A DNA stretch of 64,000 bases from positions 496,001 through 560,000 of the forward strand of contig NZ_CP039887.1 in NCBI RefSeq assembly GCF_005221305.1. Reading direction: 5' to 3'. Position 1 is the first letter of the stretch; every line of letters starts with the position of its first letter. The position numbers and the translations under genes are program-made. The notes below the pieces were generated by a model. That model was given only the letters and a program-made list of their open reading frames with translations. It was not told the DNA's origin and did no database searches. Below are positions 1-8,656 of the stretch, in pieces. The DNA comes from Neisseria subflava (GTDB lineage: Bacteria > Pseudomonadota > Gammaproteobacteria > Burkholderiales > Neisseriaceae).

Positions 1-513
1 CAGCAGGCATTGTATAAAGACCAAATCGGCATCTGCGACGTATTGGTCGCCAGTAAAACCGACTTGTGCACGCACGAGCAGTTGGCCGAGTTTCACGATA
101 AAGCGGCCAAGCTGTTCCCGCCTAAAGCCAAAGTGGTTGAAGTACAAAATGCGCAACTCGACATCCAATGGCTTGATATTCCCGTTGTCGGAAAATCGCG
201 CTACCGCCTCAAAGCCCTGCCGGATAACACCATGGGCTTCCAGTCTCAAGGCTTCACTTTCCCTGCCGGACGTGATTTCGACGGCGAAAAGCTGACTGAT
301 TTCTTCAACGACCTGCCTAAATTTACAGACGGCCTCGTGCGTGCCAAAGGCGTGTTCCAAGTGCTTGGTACATGGGTGTGGCTCAACTGGGTGGACGGTC
401 AATGGGGCGCAAACCAAGTTTCATGGCGCCGCGATTCCCGCTTTGAGCTGATTGCCAAATCGTTTGACGCGGATTTGATTGAGAAGAAATTGCAGGAGGC
501 GTTGGAGAAGTAA
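1..513 (+). CDS. CobW/COG0523-family GTPase, C-terminal part (5' truncated by window edge)
   Basis: The frame is open from base 1 (Gln-Gln-Ala-Leu-Tyr...), so the true start lies upstream and the ATG-like start at 10 is not real. What remains is the end of the G domain, with SKTD at about fragment residues 18-21 standing where these GTPases carry the guanine-specificity NKxD motif, followed by the CobW C-terminal domain (about residues 70-168, ending in a helix rich in Lys and Glu). The family delivers or inserts metals (zinc, cobalt) into client proteins in the cytoplasm. The metal and client cannot be told from this fragment. The reading frame ends 36 bases before an inverted DUS pair. Confidence 0.8.
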   Translation, partial: QQALYKDQIGICDVLVASKTDLCTHEQLAEFHDKAAKLFPPKAKVVEVQNAQLDIQWLDIPVVGKSRYRLKALPDNTMGFQSQGFTFPAGRDFDGEKLTDFFNDLPKFTDGLVRAKGVFQVLGTWVWLNWVDGQWGANQVSWRRDSRFELIAKSFDADLIEKKLQEALEK

Positions 514-549
514 ATCATCGGCCAAACGCTTATTAATCCGTTACTATAT

Positions 550-581
550 GCCGTCTGAAGTCAGCGGTTTCAGACGGCCTT
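550..581 (+). terminator. Inverted DUS pair, terminator after CobW gene
   Basis: GCCGTCTGAA at 550-559 and its reverse complement at 569-578 form a stem-loop just after the GTPase gene. The first copy is preceded by AT (ATGCCGTCTGAA dialect), unlike most copies in the window. Confidence 0.65.
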
Positions 582-612
582 TAAATCAAAAAAAATAGAG
601 GAACACTTAACC

Positions 613-1668
613 ATGTGGCGTTATATCTTTCATCGTATGCTCCTTTTGATTCCCACGTTGTTGGGGATTTTGGCGATTACTTTCGCCGTGATTCAGTTTG
701 TTCCCGGCGGTCCGGTGGAGCAGATGGTTCAGCAGCTGACGCAGGGTGCGGTTGGTGGTGAAACGGCGGGGCGCAGTATTCCCGGAACTCTGGCTAAAAA
801 CGGCAACCGCATCAGTGCGGAAGATTTGGCCGCGCTGAATGCTTTATACGGTTTCGACAAGCCGCCTGTGACGCGTTTTGTCGATATGGTATGGAAATTC
901 GCCCGTTTCGATTTGGGCGAGAGCTTTTTCCACCATCAAACCGTATTTGAGCTGGTGAAAGAGAAAATGCCGGTGTCGATGAGTTTGGGTTTGTGGACGT
1001 TCTTCCTGACTTATTTGATATGTATTCCGTTGGGTATTGCCAAGGCGGTCAGAGATGGCAGCCGATTTGATACGATTACGGGCATGGTGATTTTGGTCGG
1101 CTATACCGTACCGCCGTTTGTATTGGGTTTGGTGTTGCTGGTGTTGTTTGGCGGTGGCAGCTTTTTTGCCTGGTTCCCTCAGGGCGGCTTGGTCGGCGAT
1201 GATTTCGATACGCTTTCTTGGGCAGGTAAAGTCAAAGATTATTTATGGCATATGGCCTTGCCGATTACCGCTTCGGTAGCAGGCAACTTGGCGGTGATGA
1301 CCGTATTGACGAAAAACGTGTTTCTTGAAGAAATCCGCCGTCAATATGTTTATACCGCACGAGCCAAGGGCTTGCCTGAGAAACAGATTCTGTGGAAACA
1401 TATTTTCCGCAATGCCATGATTCCTCTGATTACCGGTTTCCCGGCCGCATTTATCGGCGCATTCTTTACCGGAAGCCTGTTGATTGAAACGTTGTTCTCG
1501 TTGGACGGGTTGGGTTTGTTGTCTTACGAGGCAGTGATGAAACGCGATTATCCTGTTGTAATGGGTACGCTGTATGTGTTCACGCTGATGGGGTTGTTGG
1601 CTAAATTGGTGTCGGATATTTCTTATTCATGGGTCGATCCGCGCATTCATTTTGGCGGGCAGAAATAA
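613..1668 (+). CDS. yejB: Peptide/microcin C-type ABC transporter permease, YejB-like
   Basis: 351-residue inner-membrane permease of the DppB/OppB type. There is one N-terminal membrane helix (about residues 8-30), a long periplasmic stretch (about 35-110), then the BPD_transp_1 domain with several helices. The cytoplasmic EAA loop that docks on the ATPase is visible at about residue 247 (YTARAKGLPEKQILWKH). The next gene is the partner permease, 36 bases downstream, so the two form the membrane channel of one importer. In the YejABEF system the substrates are oligopeptides such as microcin C. No binding protein or ATPase gene lies in the window, so substrate is inferred from family only. 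A GAGG-type ribosome site precedes the ATG. Confidence 0.85.
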   Translation: MWRYIFHRMLLLIPTLLGILAITFAVIQFVPGGPVEQMVQQLTQGAVGGETAGRSIPGTLAKNGNRISAEDLAALNALYGFDKPPVTRFVDMVWKFARFDLGESFFHHQTVFELVKEKMPVSMSLGLWTFFLTYLICIPLGIAKAVRDGSRFDTITGMVILVGYTVPPFVLGLVLLVLFGGGSFFAWFPQGGLVGDDFDTLSWAGKVKDYLWHMALPITASVAGNLAVMTVLTKNVFLEEIRRQYVYTARAKGLPEKQILWKHIFRNAMIPLITGFPAAFIGAFFTGSLLIETLFSLDGLGLLSYEAVMKRDYPVVMGTLYVFTLMGLLAKLVSDISYSWVDPRIHFGGQK

Positions 1669-1704
1669 GGCCGTCTGAAAATATCTTCAATCCATTATTA
1701 AAGA

Positions 1705-2745
1705 ATGTTTCGAACCATGAAAAAGAAAAAATCTACTTCAAACCCTACTTGGCAAGCCTTTAAACAGCATAAGCGCGGTTGGTTGGCTTTGCGGATTTTG
1801 GCCGTTTTATTTGTCGTCACTTTGCTTGCACCTTTGTGGAGCAACGACAAACCTTTGTGGATACGCTATCAGGGCGAGTATTTCTTCCCCTTGGTAAACG
1901 AATATAACGAAACCACATTTGGCGGCGATTTCGATACGCCTGCGGATTATCTGGATCCGCTTATCCGCCACAACATCACTTCAGACGGCAATTTTGCCCT
2001 TTACCTGCCCAATCCTTATGATGCCGATACCTTAAACGATTTTGATACGGCCCCCGATCCGGCCAAACCGTCCGAACGGCATATCTTAGGAACGGACGAC
2101 CGCGGCCGCGACCTGTTGGCGCGCTTGGTTTACGGTTTCCGTGATTCGCTGTTGTTTGCCTTGGTGTTGACTGTGGTGACTACCGTAATCGGCGTGGTTG
2201 CAGGCGCGGTGCAGGGTTATTTCGGCGGTAAAACCGACCTTCTGATGCAGCGTTTTATCGAGGTTTGGGGCGGTATGCCGGAGCTGTACCTCTTGATTAT
2301 CCTGTCTTCGTTTTTTAATCCGGGGCTGTTGATTTTGCTGGTGTTGCTGTCGCTTTTTGGCTGGATGGGCTTGTCCGACTATGTCCGCGCCGAGTTTTTG
2401 AAAAACCGTCAGACCGATTACGTTTTGGCGGCGCGCGCGATGGGCGTGGGCAACCGTGAAATCATGTGGCGCCATATCCTGCCCAACAGCTTGACGCCGG
2501 TATTGGCTTTCCTGCCTTTCCGTATTTCGGGTGCCGTACTTGCCCTGACCAGTTTGGACTTCTTGGGCTTGGGCGTACCTGCCTCGCAGGCGAGCTTGGG
2601 CGAGTTGCTGGCGCAAGGCAAGGACAACTTGGACGCGTGGTGGATTGGCCTGTCTGCCGTCGCTACGCTGACGGTGATGCTGCTTTTGCTGGTCATGATC
2701 GGCGAAGGTTTGCGTCAGGCATTTGACGTACGCGCACGCAGTTAA
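1705..2745 (+). CDS. yejE: Peptide ABC transporter permease, YejE-like
   Basis: 346-residue partner of the preceding permease. An N-terminal helix (about residues 27-47) is followed by a large periplasmic insert (about 50-130) as in YejE, then the BPD_transp_1 core with an EAA loop at about residue 239 (LAARAMGVGNREIMWRH). The start at 1705 or the ATG at 1717 (Met-Lys-Lys-Lys-Lys) are both possible; neither has a strong ribosome site, so the first four residues are uncertain. A single DUS lies between the two permease genes. The gene is likely co-transcribed with yejB-like. Confidence 0.85.
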   Translation: MFRTMKKKKSTSNPTWQAFKQHKRGWLALRILAVLFVVTLLAPLWSNDKPLWIRYQGEYFFPLVNEYNETTFGGDFDTPADYLDPLIRHNITSDGNFALYLPNPYDADTLNDFDTAPDPAKPSERHILGTDDRGRDLLARLVYGFRDSLLFALVLTVVTTVIGVVAGAVQGYFGGKTDLLMQRFIEVWGGMPELYLLIILSSFFNPGLLILLVLLSLFGWMGLSDYVRAEFLKNRQTDYVLAARAMGVGNREIMWRHILPNSLTPVLAFLPFRISGAVLALTSLDFLGLGVPASQASLGELLAQGKDNLDAWWIGLSAVATLTVMLLLLVMIGEGLRQAFDVRARS

Positions 2746-2800
2746 TTGCTTTTCTAAAGCGTGAAGAGGGTGGGCGGAAAAACTTATCCTGCATTCTCAG

Positions 2801-2826
2801 GGCCGTATGAAAAGTTTCAGACGGCC
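2801..2826 (+). terminator. Imperfect inverted DUS pair after yejE-like gene
   Basis: GGCCGTATGAA and TTCAGACGGCC face each other with a short loop. One arm carries a T-to-A... mismatch against the DUS core (GCCGTATGAA), so it folds but is probably a weaker uptake signal. Confidence 0.5.
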
Positions 2827-2855
2827 TCATCCATTCGTTTGAATCATTAAAAACC

Positions 2856-3536
2856 ATGAATCAAGAAATCACATTTCTTACACTTTTTTTGCTCGGCTTT
2901 TTTGGCGGAACGCATTGCGTCGGTATGTGCGGCGGCTTGAGCAGCGCATTTGCTTTGCAACTGCCGCCACATTTAAACCGAATCGGGCTGATTGTATTGT
3001 TGAACTTGGGGCGCATCAGCAGCTATGTCGTCATTGGCCTGTTGGTCGGCTTGGTCGGACAGGTCGGCATTTCCTTGGACGATACGCGCGCAGTTCAAAA
3101 CGGTTTGTATATTGCCGCCAATGTCTTGCTGCTTTTGCTCGGTCTGTATCTTGCCGGGATTTCGACTGCTGCAACCAAAATCGAAGGCATCGGCAAACCG
3201 ATATGGAAACGCCTGAATCCTTTGCTGAACAAATTGCTGCCGATTAAATCAGTGCCTGCCTGTTTCGGCGTGGGCGTGCTTTGGGGTTGGCTGCCTTGCG
3301 GTTTAGTGTACAGCGCGTCTTTGTATGCTTTGGGCAGCGGCAATGCCTTGCATGGCGGGCTGTATATGCTGGCGTTTGCATTGGGGACCTTGCCGAACTT
3401 GCTTGCGATGGGCATATTTGCCGCGCAGTTGAAAACCTTTCTGCAAAAACGCATGGTTCGTTTGTGCGCCGGATTGTTGGTGGCAGGATGGGCGATATGG
3501 CGCTTGGCTGTATTTGCGATGGGGCAAATCGGGTAA
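2856..3536 (+). CDS. Sulfite exporter TauE/SafE-family / DsbD-like membrane protein (HCxGMCGG type)
   Basis: 226-residue protein with about six membrane helices. Near the N-terminus it carries the sequence THCVGMCGG (about residues 20-28), the hallmark of the UreH/DsbD_2 family often labelled TauE/SafE. A second Cys-containing segment (WLPCGLVYSASLYA, about 147-160) matches the family's repeated half. Relatives lie in cytochrome cbb3 oxidase or copper-handling clusters, where a role in thiol or copper transfer across the membrane is proposed. Here the neighbours (permeases upstream, another exporter facing it) do not settle the substrate. Confidence 0.75.
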   Translation: MNQEITFLTLFLLGFFGGTHCVGMCGGLSSAFALQLPPHLNRIGLIVLLNLGRISSYVVIGLLVGLVGQVGISLDDTRAVQNGLYIAANVLLLLLGLYLAGISTAATKIEGIGKPIWKRLNPLLNKLLPIKSVPACFGVGVLWGWLPCGLVYSASLYALGSGNALHGGLYMLAFALGTLPNLLAMGIFAAQLKTFLQKRMVRLCAGLLVAGWAIWRLAVFAMGQIG

Positions 3537-3575
3537 GGTAAAAAGGTTTTATTTAGTTTGTTTTTACTGCCATCA

Positions 3576-3612
3576 AAAAGGCCGTCTGAAAGATTTTCAG
3601 ACGGCCTTTTTC
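3576..3612. terminator. Inverted DUS pair between convergent genes
   Basis: AAAAAGGCCGTCTGAA and TTCAGACGGCCTTTTT (arms 3581-3590 and 3596-3605) make a stem flanked by A and T runs. It can terminate transcription from both converging genes. Confidence 0.8.
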
Positions 3613-3623
3613 ACAAGAAAGAT

Positions 3624-4433
3624 TTAATGTATCAAATTCCAAGCCATCTTGGCGGCAATCAGCAACAACATAATGCCGAAGGCGATTTTGAGTTTTCGGG
3701 CGGGCAGCTTGTGCGCCGTTTTTACGCCGAGTGGCGCAAAGAGGATGGTGGCAACGCTCAATATGGCCACGGCCGGAAGATAGATAAAGCCTGCCGTGCC
3801 TTCAGGCAGGTTGGCGATATGCAAACCGTTGGCAAAATAGCCGATGGTGCCGGCAATCGCAATCGGCCATGCCAGGCCTGAAGATGTGCCGATGGCGCGG
3901 TGCGCCGGAAAGTTGCAATACAGTAGAAATGGAACGGATAGTGAACCGCCGCCGATACCGACCCAACTTGAAGCCGCCCCAAAAAGCGTGCCGACGGCTG
4001 TCAGGCCGGGGAGGGCAGGTAGGGTGCGCGAAGGTTTGGGTTTGGAATCGCGTAGGGTTTTGAGTGCGATAAAGGCAAGAAATGCAATAAAGAAAACCTG
4101 CAAAGCCAGCGTCGGCATATATTTTGCCGTTGCCGCGCCGAGGAGTACGCCGAGTATCATGCCCGGCGTCATCCGGCGGACAGTCGCCCAATCGATGGCG
4201 TGCTTTTTATGTTGGGCGTACATACTGGAGAAGGTGGTAAACACCATGACGGCAAAGGAAGTGCCGATGGCAAGATGCTGGGCATAGGGGTGGCCGCCTA
4301 TGCCTTGCAGTTGCAACGCCCATAAGACAACAGGAACAATCAACGTGCCGCCGCCTACGCCGAACAGTCCGGCAATAAAGCCCGCCGCGCTGCCGACGGT
4401 GAGCAGGGCAAGGATGATGTCCCAAGACCACAT
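3624..4433 (-). CDS. Sulfite exporter TauE/SafE family protein
   Basis: 269-residue polytopic membrane protein of the TauE/SafE family (PF01925). The glycine-rich motif FGVGGGTLIVPVV at about residues 24-36 and its repeat WVGIGGGSLSVPFL at about 157-170 show the usual duplicated half-transporter design. Members export sulfite, sulfoacetate or related anions; the substrate here is not visible. The start codon follows the pssA stop by a single base, with a DUS spanning the pssA stop, so the two are co-transcribed from the pssA side. Confidence 0.85.
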   Translation of the reverse strand: MWSWDIILALLTVGSAAGFIAGLFGVGGGTLIVPVVLWALQLQGIGGHPYAQHLAIGTSFAVMVFTTFSSMYAQHKKHAIDWATVRRMTPGMILGVLLGAATAKYMPTLALQVFFIAFLAFIALKTLRDSKPKPSRTLPALPGLTAVGTLFGAASSWVGIGGGSLSVPFLLYCNFPAHRAIGTSSGLAWPIAIAGTIGYFANGLHIANLPEGTAGFIYLPAVAILSVATILFAPLGVKTAHKLPARKLKIAFGIMLLLIAAKMAWNLIH

Positions 4434-4434
4434 T

Positions 4435-5214
4435 TCAGACGGCCTTGTCGTGTTTATGAGTTTTGTGGCGTTTTTTAAACCAACGGATTGCTGCCATCAC
4501 ATAACCGGACAGGCTGTAACCGAGGAAGAACAAGAAGAGGACGAGCGAAGGTTTCCAGTTGATGAGCAGCAATACCAACACGGCCAACACCATGCCCATA
4601 AACGGCACTTGGCGGCGGATGTTGATTTCTTTGAAGCTCCAAAACGGAATCTGCACAATCATGGAAATACCGGCAAACAGGGTGATACCCAATGCCCACC
4701 AATGCACGCCGGGGAAGCGTTCAAAGCTGTGATTGACCCAAATCAGCCCGACAATCAACGCAGCGGCGGTCGGGCTTGGAACGCCGATAAACCAGCGTTT
4801 ATCGACCTTGCCGATGAGCGTGTTGAACAGTGCCAAACGCAGGGCGGCGCAGGCGCAGTAGATAAAGGCGACGGAATAACCGATTTTGCCAAACTGCCAA
4901 AGTTGCCATTTGTAGGCAATCAGGGCAGGCGCCACGCCGAAGCTGACCATATCGGCAAGGCTGTCGAGCTGTTCGCCGAACGCGCTCTGGCTGTTGGTCA
5001 AACGGGCAACGCGTCCGTCCATGCCGTCGAGCAGCATGGAAAGGAAGACTGCAATCGCCGCCGTTTCATAACGTCCGTGCATGGACTGGGTAATGGCGAA
5101 GAACGCGCAAAACAGTGCGGCGATGGTAAAGGAATTGGGTAGCAGGTAAATGCTGTTTTTGCGGATGGAGTTGCGTGGAGGAATCGGATTTTCTGTATTT
5201 TGTGCGTTGTCCAT
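4435..5214 (-). CDS. pssA: CDP-diacylglycerol--serine O-phosphatidyltransferase
   Basis: 259-residue integral membrane enzyme that makes phosphatidylserine from CDP-diacylglycerol and serine, the first step to phosphatidylethanolamine. The CDP-alcohol phosphotransferase motif is complete at about residues 63-89 (DGMDGRVAR, then G and the two metal-binding Asp residues in LDSLAD). Several hydrophobic helices follow. The last codons are GCC GTC TGA, so the gene ends inside a DUS. The exporter gene begins one base later. Confidence 0.93.
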   Translation of the reverse strand: MDNAQNTENPIPPRNSIRKNSIYLLPNSFTIAALFCAFFAITQSMHGRYETAAIAVFLSMLLDGMDGRVARLTNSQSAFGEQLDSLADMVSFGVAPALIAYKWQLWQFGKIGYSVAFIYCACAALRLALFNTLIGKVDKRWFIGVPSPTAAALIVGLIWVNHSFERFPGVHWWALGITLFAGISMIVQIPFWSFKEINIRRQVPFMGMVLAVLVLLLINWKPSLVLFLFFLGYSLSGYVMAAIRWFKKRHKTHKHDKAV

Positions 5215-5337
5215 AATGTTTCCGTATATGCTGCGTGTGCAGATGAGGCATTATACCGCATTGGCAGGTTAAGGATTTTTAAAAGGCAGACATAGTTTCA
5301 CTTCAATCTCATAAAGTTTCAGACGGCCTTTATTTTG

Positions 5338-6687
5338 TCAGTCAAATAACTCGCCCTGCGCCTGCTCTTTGGTCACGCGTACGTCGGTTTCGCCGTCGGC
5401 AAAAGTGATGTACAGTTTCTGTCCTTGTTTCAACATATCGGCATTGTGGATGACTTGTCCGCGAGTGTTTTTGACGACCGAAAAGCCGCGCTCCAGAATA
5501 TGCTGCGGCGATACGGCTTCGAGCAATGCGGCTTGGGCGGTCAGGCTTTGACGGCGGTGGGCAAGCAGTTGGCGGAAGGAATGCGACAAGGCCGTCTGAA
5601 AGTGGGTGATATTGTTTTTGTAAACGGAAACATCAGGACGGCAATGTTTCAGGGTTTGGGTTTGGCGTTCAAAACGGGCGGTGTGGGCACGGAGGTTTTG
5701 CGTCATCGAGTAAGACAGCATTTGCGCCAGCTTGCTGATTGAAGCGCGCTGATCGTCAAGTTTTTGGCGCGGATGACGGATTTGCCGCGCCAGCCAGTCG
5801 AGTTTTTGGCTGGCATCGAAATATCGTTGCTCCAAAACGGTTTTCAGACGGCCTTGCGCTTGGGCGAGGCGATGTAGTGATTCTTGGCGGTTGGGGCTGA
5901 CCAGTTCCGCCGCGCCGGTCGGCGTGGGCGCGCGCACGTCGGCGACAAAATCGGCGAGTGTGAAATCGGTTTCGTGTCCTACGCCGCTGACGACGGGAAT
6001 TGAGCAGGCTTCGATGGCACGCACGACCGGCTCTTCGTTAAACACCCACAAGTCTTCGATGCTGCCGCCGCCGCGACAGACAATCAGCACGTCACATTCG
6101 GCGCGTTGCGAAGCGGTTTTAATCGCTTGGGCAATTTGCAACTCGCTGCCTGTGCCTTGAACGGGCGTCGGATAAACGATAACGGGAATTTCGGGCGCGC
6201 GGCGGTTTAAGGTGGTTACAACATCGCGCAAAGCAGCTGCCGCTAGGCTGGTGACGATGCCGATACATTGAGGGCGGGCGGGCAACGGCTTTTTGCGTTC
6301 CGCTGAAAACGCGCCTTCCGCTTGCAACTGTGCCTTCAATCGTTCATAGGCTTCGTAAAGCTGCCCCAAACCTTTGAGTCGCACCTCATTCACGGTAATC
6401 TGAAATTCGCCCCGCGCTTCATAAATGCTAATTTTTCCTGATACTTCGATATGGTCGCCTTCTTTCAAAGGCTTCGCCAAACGCATGGCCGCACCCTTAA
6501 ACATCGCGCAACGTACCTGAGCGCGGCTGTCTTTGAGCGAGAAATAATAATGTCCGCTGGCGGCACGGGTCAGGTTGGATACTTCGCCGGCAATCCACAA
6601 GCCGGCAAGATGGTCTTCCAGCAAGGCTTTGGCGAGGGCGTTGAGTTCGGATACGGAAATGGAGGAGGGCGCGAAAAGTTCGGACAT
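5338..6687 (-). CDS. xseA: Exodeoxyribonuclease VII large subunit
   Basis: 449 residues, the normal length for XseA. An N-terminal OB-fold (about residues 5-100) with the WIAGEVSNL and GHYYFSLKD segments binds DNA. The catalytic domain follows with CIGIVTSLAAAALRDV, DVLIVCRGGGSIEDLW and SGVGHETDFTLADFVAD. A long coiled-coil region (about 265-400) is typical. With XseB it degrades single-stranded DNA into oligonucleotides. The small subunit gene is not in the window. A DUS lies within the coding region at about 5591. Confidence 0.95.
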   Translation of the reverse strand: MSELFAPSSISVSELNALAKALLEDHLAGLWIAGEVSNLTRAASGHYYFSLKDSRAQVRCAMFKGAAMRLAKPLKEGDHIEVSGKISIYEARGEFQITVNEVRLKGLGQLYEAYERLKAQLQAEGAFSAERKKPLPARPQCIGIVTSLAAAALRDVVTTLNRRAPEIPVIVYPTPVQGTGSELQIAQAIKTASQRAECDVLIVCRGGGSIEDLWVFNEEPVVRAIEACSIPVVSGVGHETDFTLADFVADVRAPTPTGAAELVSPNRQESLHRLAQAQGRLKTVLEQRYFDASQKLDWLARQIRHPRQKLDDQRASISKLAQMLSYSMTQNLRAHTARFERQTQTLKHCRPDVSVYKNNITHFQTALSHSFRQLLAHRRQSLTAQAALLEAVSPQHILERGFSVVKNTRGQVIHNADMLKQGQKLYITFADGETDVRVTKEQAQGELFD

Positions 6688-6868
6688 TGCGAAACAGAAA
6701 AAATTTGGGAAAGCTGAATTATAAGGGTTTTAGAGCGATTCGTTGTATTCGTTTTCATGAAACTTGCGCCCTTTGTTTTAATATTATCAGAGCCGCATGT
6801 TCAGACGGCCTTGTCTGGGCGGGCTTGTGTTATATTATCGTTTGATTTTCGCTTCAAAAGTCGTGCGT

Positions 6869-7879
6869 ATGCCCAAACTCCACCAAATTATCGAACGCCA
6901 TTGGCAATTCCCCAATCCGTTTCTGTCTTTGCTGTTAAAACCATTGTCCAAGCTGTTTGCCAAAATTGCGGCGAAACGGCGCGATGATTTTGTTTCAGGC
7001 CATTTGAAAAGCGAAAAATTGCCAGTGCCTGTGGTGGTAGTTGGCAATATTCATGCAGGCGGAACAGGGAAAACGCCGATAGTCACCGCGCTGGTGTCGG
7101 GTTTGCAGGAAAAGGACATTAAGGTCGGCATCATCAGCCGAGGTTACGGGCGCAAGAGCAAGGCGGTTCATGTATTGAATACAGCCAGCAGTGCGGCAGA
7201 TGCAGGCGACGAACCTTTATTGTTGTTTCGCCAAACCGGTGCGCCGACGGCGGTAGGCAGCAGCCGTGCAGAAGCAGGCAGGGCATTGCTTGCGGCGCAT
7301 CCTGAGCTTGAATTGATTGTGGCCGACGATGGCTTGCAACATTATGCCTTGCAACGCGATATGGAAATTGCCGTCTTTCCGGCGGTAGATACAGGACGCA
7401 CCAATTTGGATTTACTGCCCAACGGCAGCTTGCGCGAACCTTTGTCTCGATTGGCTTCCGTTGATGCGGTCGTCGTCAGTGGCGGAAAAGCAGATATGGC
7501 ATTCAGGCCGTCTGAAAATATGTTTGCCAGCCATATTGAAACAGGGCGGATTTACCGTTTGAACAGGTCGTCTGAAAAATTGGATTTGGCGGGTCTGGGA
7601 AATCAAACCGTCGCCGCCGTCGCCGGTATCGCCAAGCCGGAGCGTTTTTTCAATACGTTGCAAAGCATGAATATTGCTTTAAAACAAACCGTTGCCTTGC
7701 CTGATCATGCAGATATTACGGTAGCGGATTTGCCGGACGCAGATGTGGTGATTATCACGGAAAAGGATGCGGTCAAATTTTCAGACGGCCACAGCCTGAA
7801 TCATGTGTGGGTCTTGCCTGTTTATGCGATAATTGAGCCGGACTTGGCGGCGTTCGTATCTGCGAATGTTTCAATCTAA
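6869..7879 (+). CDS. lpxK: Tetraacyldisaccharide 4'-kinase
   Basis: 336 residues from the ATG at 6869 (Met-Pro-Lys-Leu-His). An upstream in-frame ATG at 6797 is rejected because the added residues run through a DUS. LpxK phosphorylates the 4' position of the lipid A disaccharide at the inner membrane. The P-loop GGTGKTP is at about residues 66-72 and the segment LELIVADDGLQHYALQRD follows. Three DUS copies lie inside the gene, read as RPSEN, RSSEK and FSDGH. It starts the block of lipid A and LOS genes together with kdsB, hldA and hldD. Confidence 0.93.
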   Translation: MPKLHQIIERHWQFPNPFLSLLLKPLSKLFAKIAAKRRDDFVSGHLKSEKLPVPVVVVGNIHAGGTGKTPIVTALVSGLQEKDIKVGIISRGYGRKSKAVHVLNTASSAADAGDEPLLLFRQTGAPTAVGSSRAEAGRALLAAHPELELIVADDGLQHYALQRDMEIAVFPAVDTGRTNLDLLPNGSLREPLSRLASVDAVVVSGGKADMAFRPSENMFASHIETGRIYRLNRSSEKLDLAGLGNQTVAAVAGIAKPERFFNTLQSMNIALKQTVALPDHADITVADLPDADVVIITEKDAVKFSDGHSLNHVWVLPVYAIIEPDLAAFVSANVSI

Positions 7880-7943
7880 ATGCTTATAGATGTTTCACAG
7901 ATGTTTTAAAGATGATCTTCAAACTACGCGATAGGAGTAAATC

Positions 7944-8384
7944 ATGAAGTTAAAATATTTGTTGGTTGCTTGTGCAGCTTTATTTGTATCCACTCAAAGT
8001 TTAGCTGCCAAACCAAGTGATGAATCTGCAATGAAATGGTTGGAGATTCAAGGGATAAGCAATAATTATAGCGAGAAAGTGCAACGTTCTTTGGAGATGG
8101 TGAATAAAGAGGACAATGAGCGCTTATTAACGATGACGCCCAAAGCTCAAAAAGCGCAGATGAAGGCAGTCATCAGTCGTTATATGAAAAACATGCAAGA
8201 CGATTTGAGCCGCCCAGAGTTGAAAAAACAATGGCTGGATGAAGAAAAGCGTGCCGTACAGAAAGTATTTACACAAGAAGAAGTCGATGTACTCAACAGC
8301 TTCTTCTCTTCCCCTCGGGGCAAGGGTATTTTGAAAAAATCAATCATCTCAGACAGCATGGTGGAGATATTGACAATGTGCTGA
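7944..8384 (+). pseudogene. DUF2059-type secreted protein, 5' part of a broken gene
   Basis: Starts MKLKYLLVACAALFVSTQSLAA, a clear Sec signal peptide, then resembles the intact neighbour at 8657 (PSDES near the start of the mature part, and FTQEEVDVLNSFFSSPRGKG matching YTQEEVNALIGFYSTAVGQS). It stops at 8382-8384 after about 147 codons, about 45 residues short of the neighbour, lacking the conserved Cys-containing tail. The missing end is present in another frame immediately downstream. It is either a frameshifted gene or a fusion scar between two tandem paralogues. The function of DUF2059 proteins is not established; they are exported. Confidence 0.65.
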
Positions 8385-8608
8385 GCCAAGCAGACGTGGA
8401 TAGCATAGTAAAAGTATTTGAGCATGGGGCCGGTAAGTCTGCATTTGAAAAGATAGAACGTTTCGACAAATTGAATGATGAGATTGTTGAAAAGACAATG
8501 AGCAACAACTATATCAACGCAAGCCAGAAATATACGCCCGCTTTTAAATCTCAAACGCGTGAGATTTTGTGTAAGGGCAATAAACATTCTTCGGAATGTG
8601 CCAAATAA
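8378..8608 (+). pseudogene. DUF2059-type protein, 3' part in a shifted frame
   Basis: Open frame of about 76 codons that begins only with a GTG inside the preceding gene and has no signal peptide. Its content is again a DUF2059 tail: LSQADVDSIVKVFEHGAGKS matches FTQEEVDVLNSFF of the preceding frame and YTQEEVNALIGFY of the intact neighbour, and its end (REILCKGNKHSSECAK) matches REIRQIMCEGKNPAQACAK. Because the QEEV-type module occurs in both fragments, this looks like the tail of a second paralogue rather than a simple one-base slip. It is unlikely to be translated on its own. Confidence 0.6.
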
Positions 8609-8656
8609 TGTTCAGGCCGTCTAAAAATATTGATATTTATTAAGTAGGTAGAAAAA

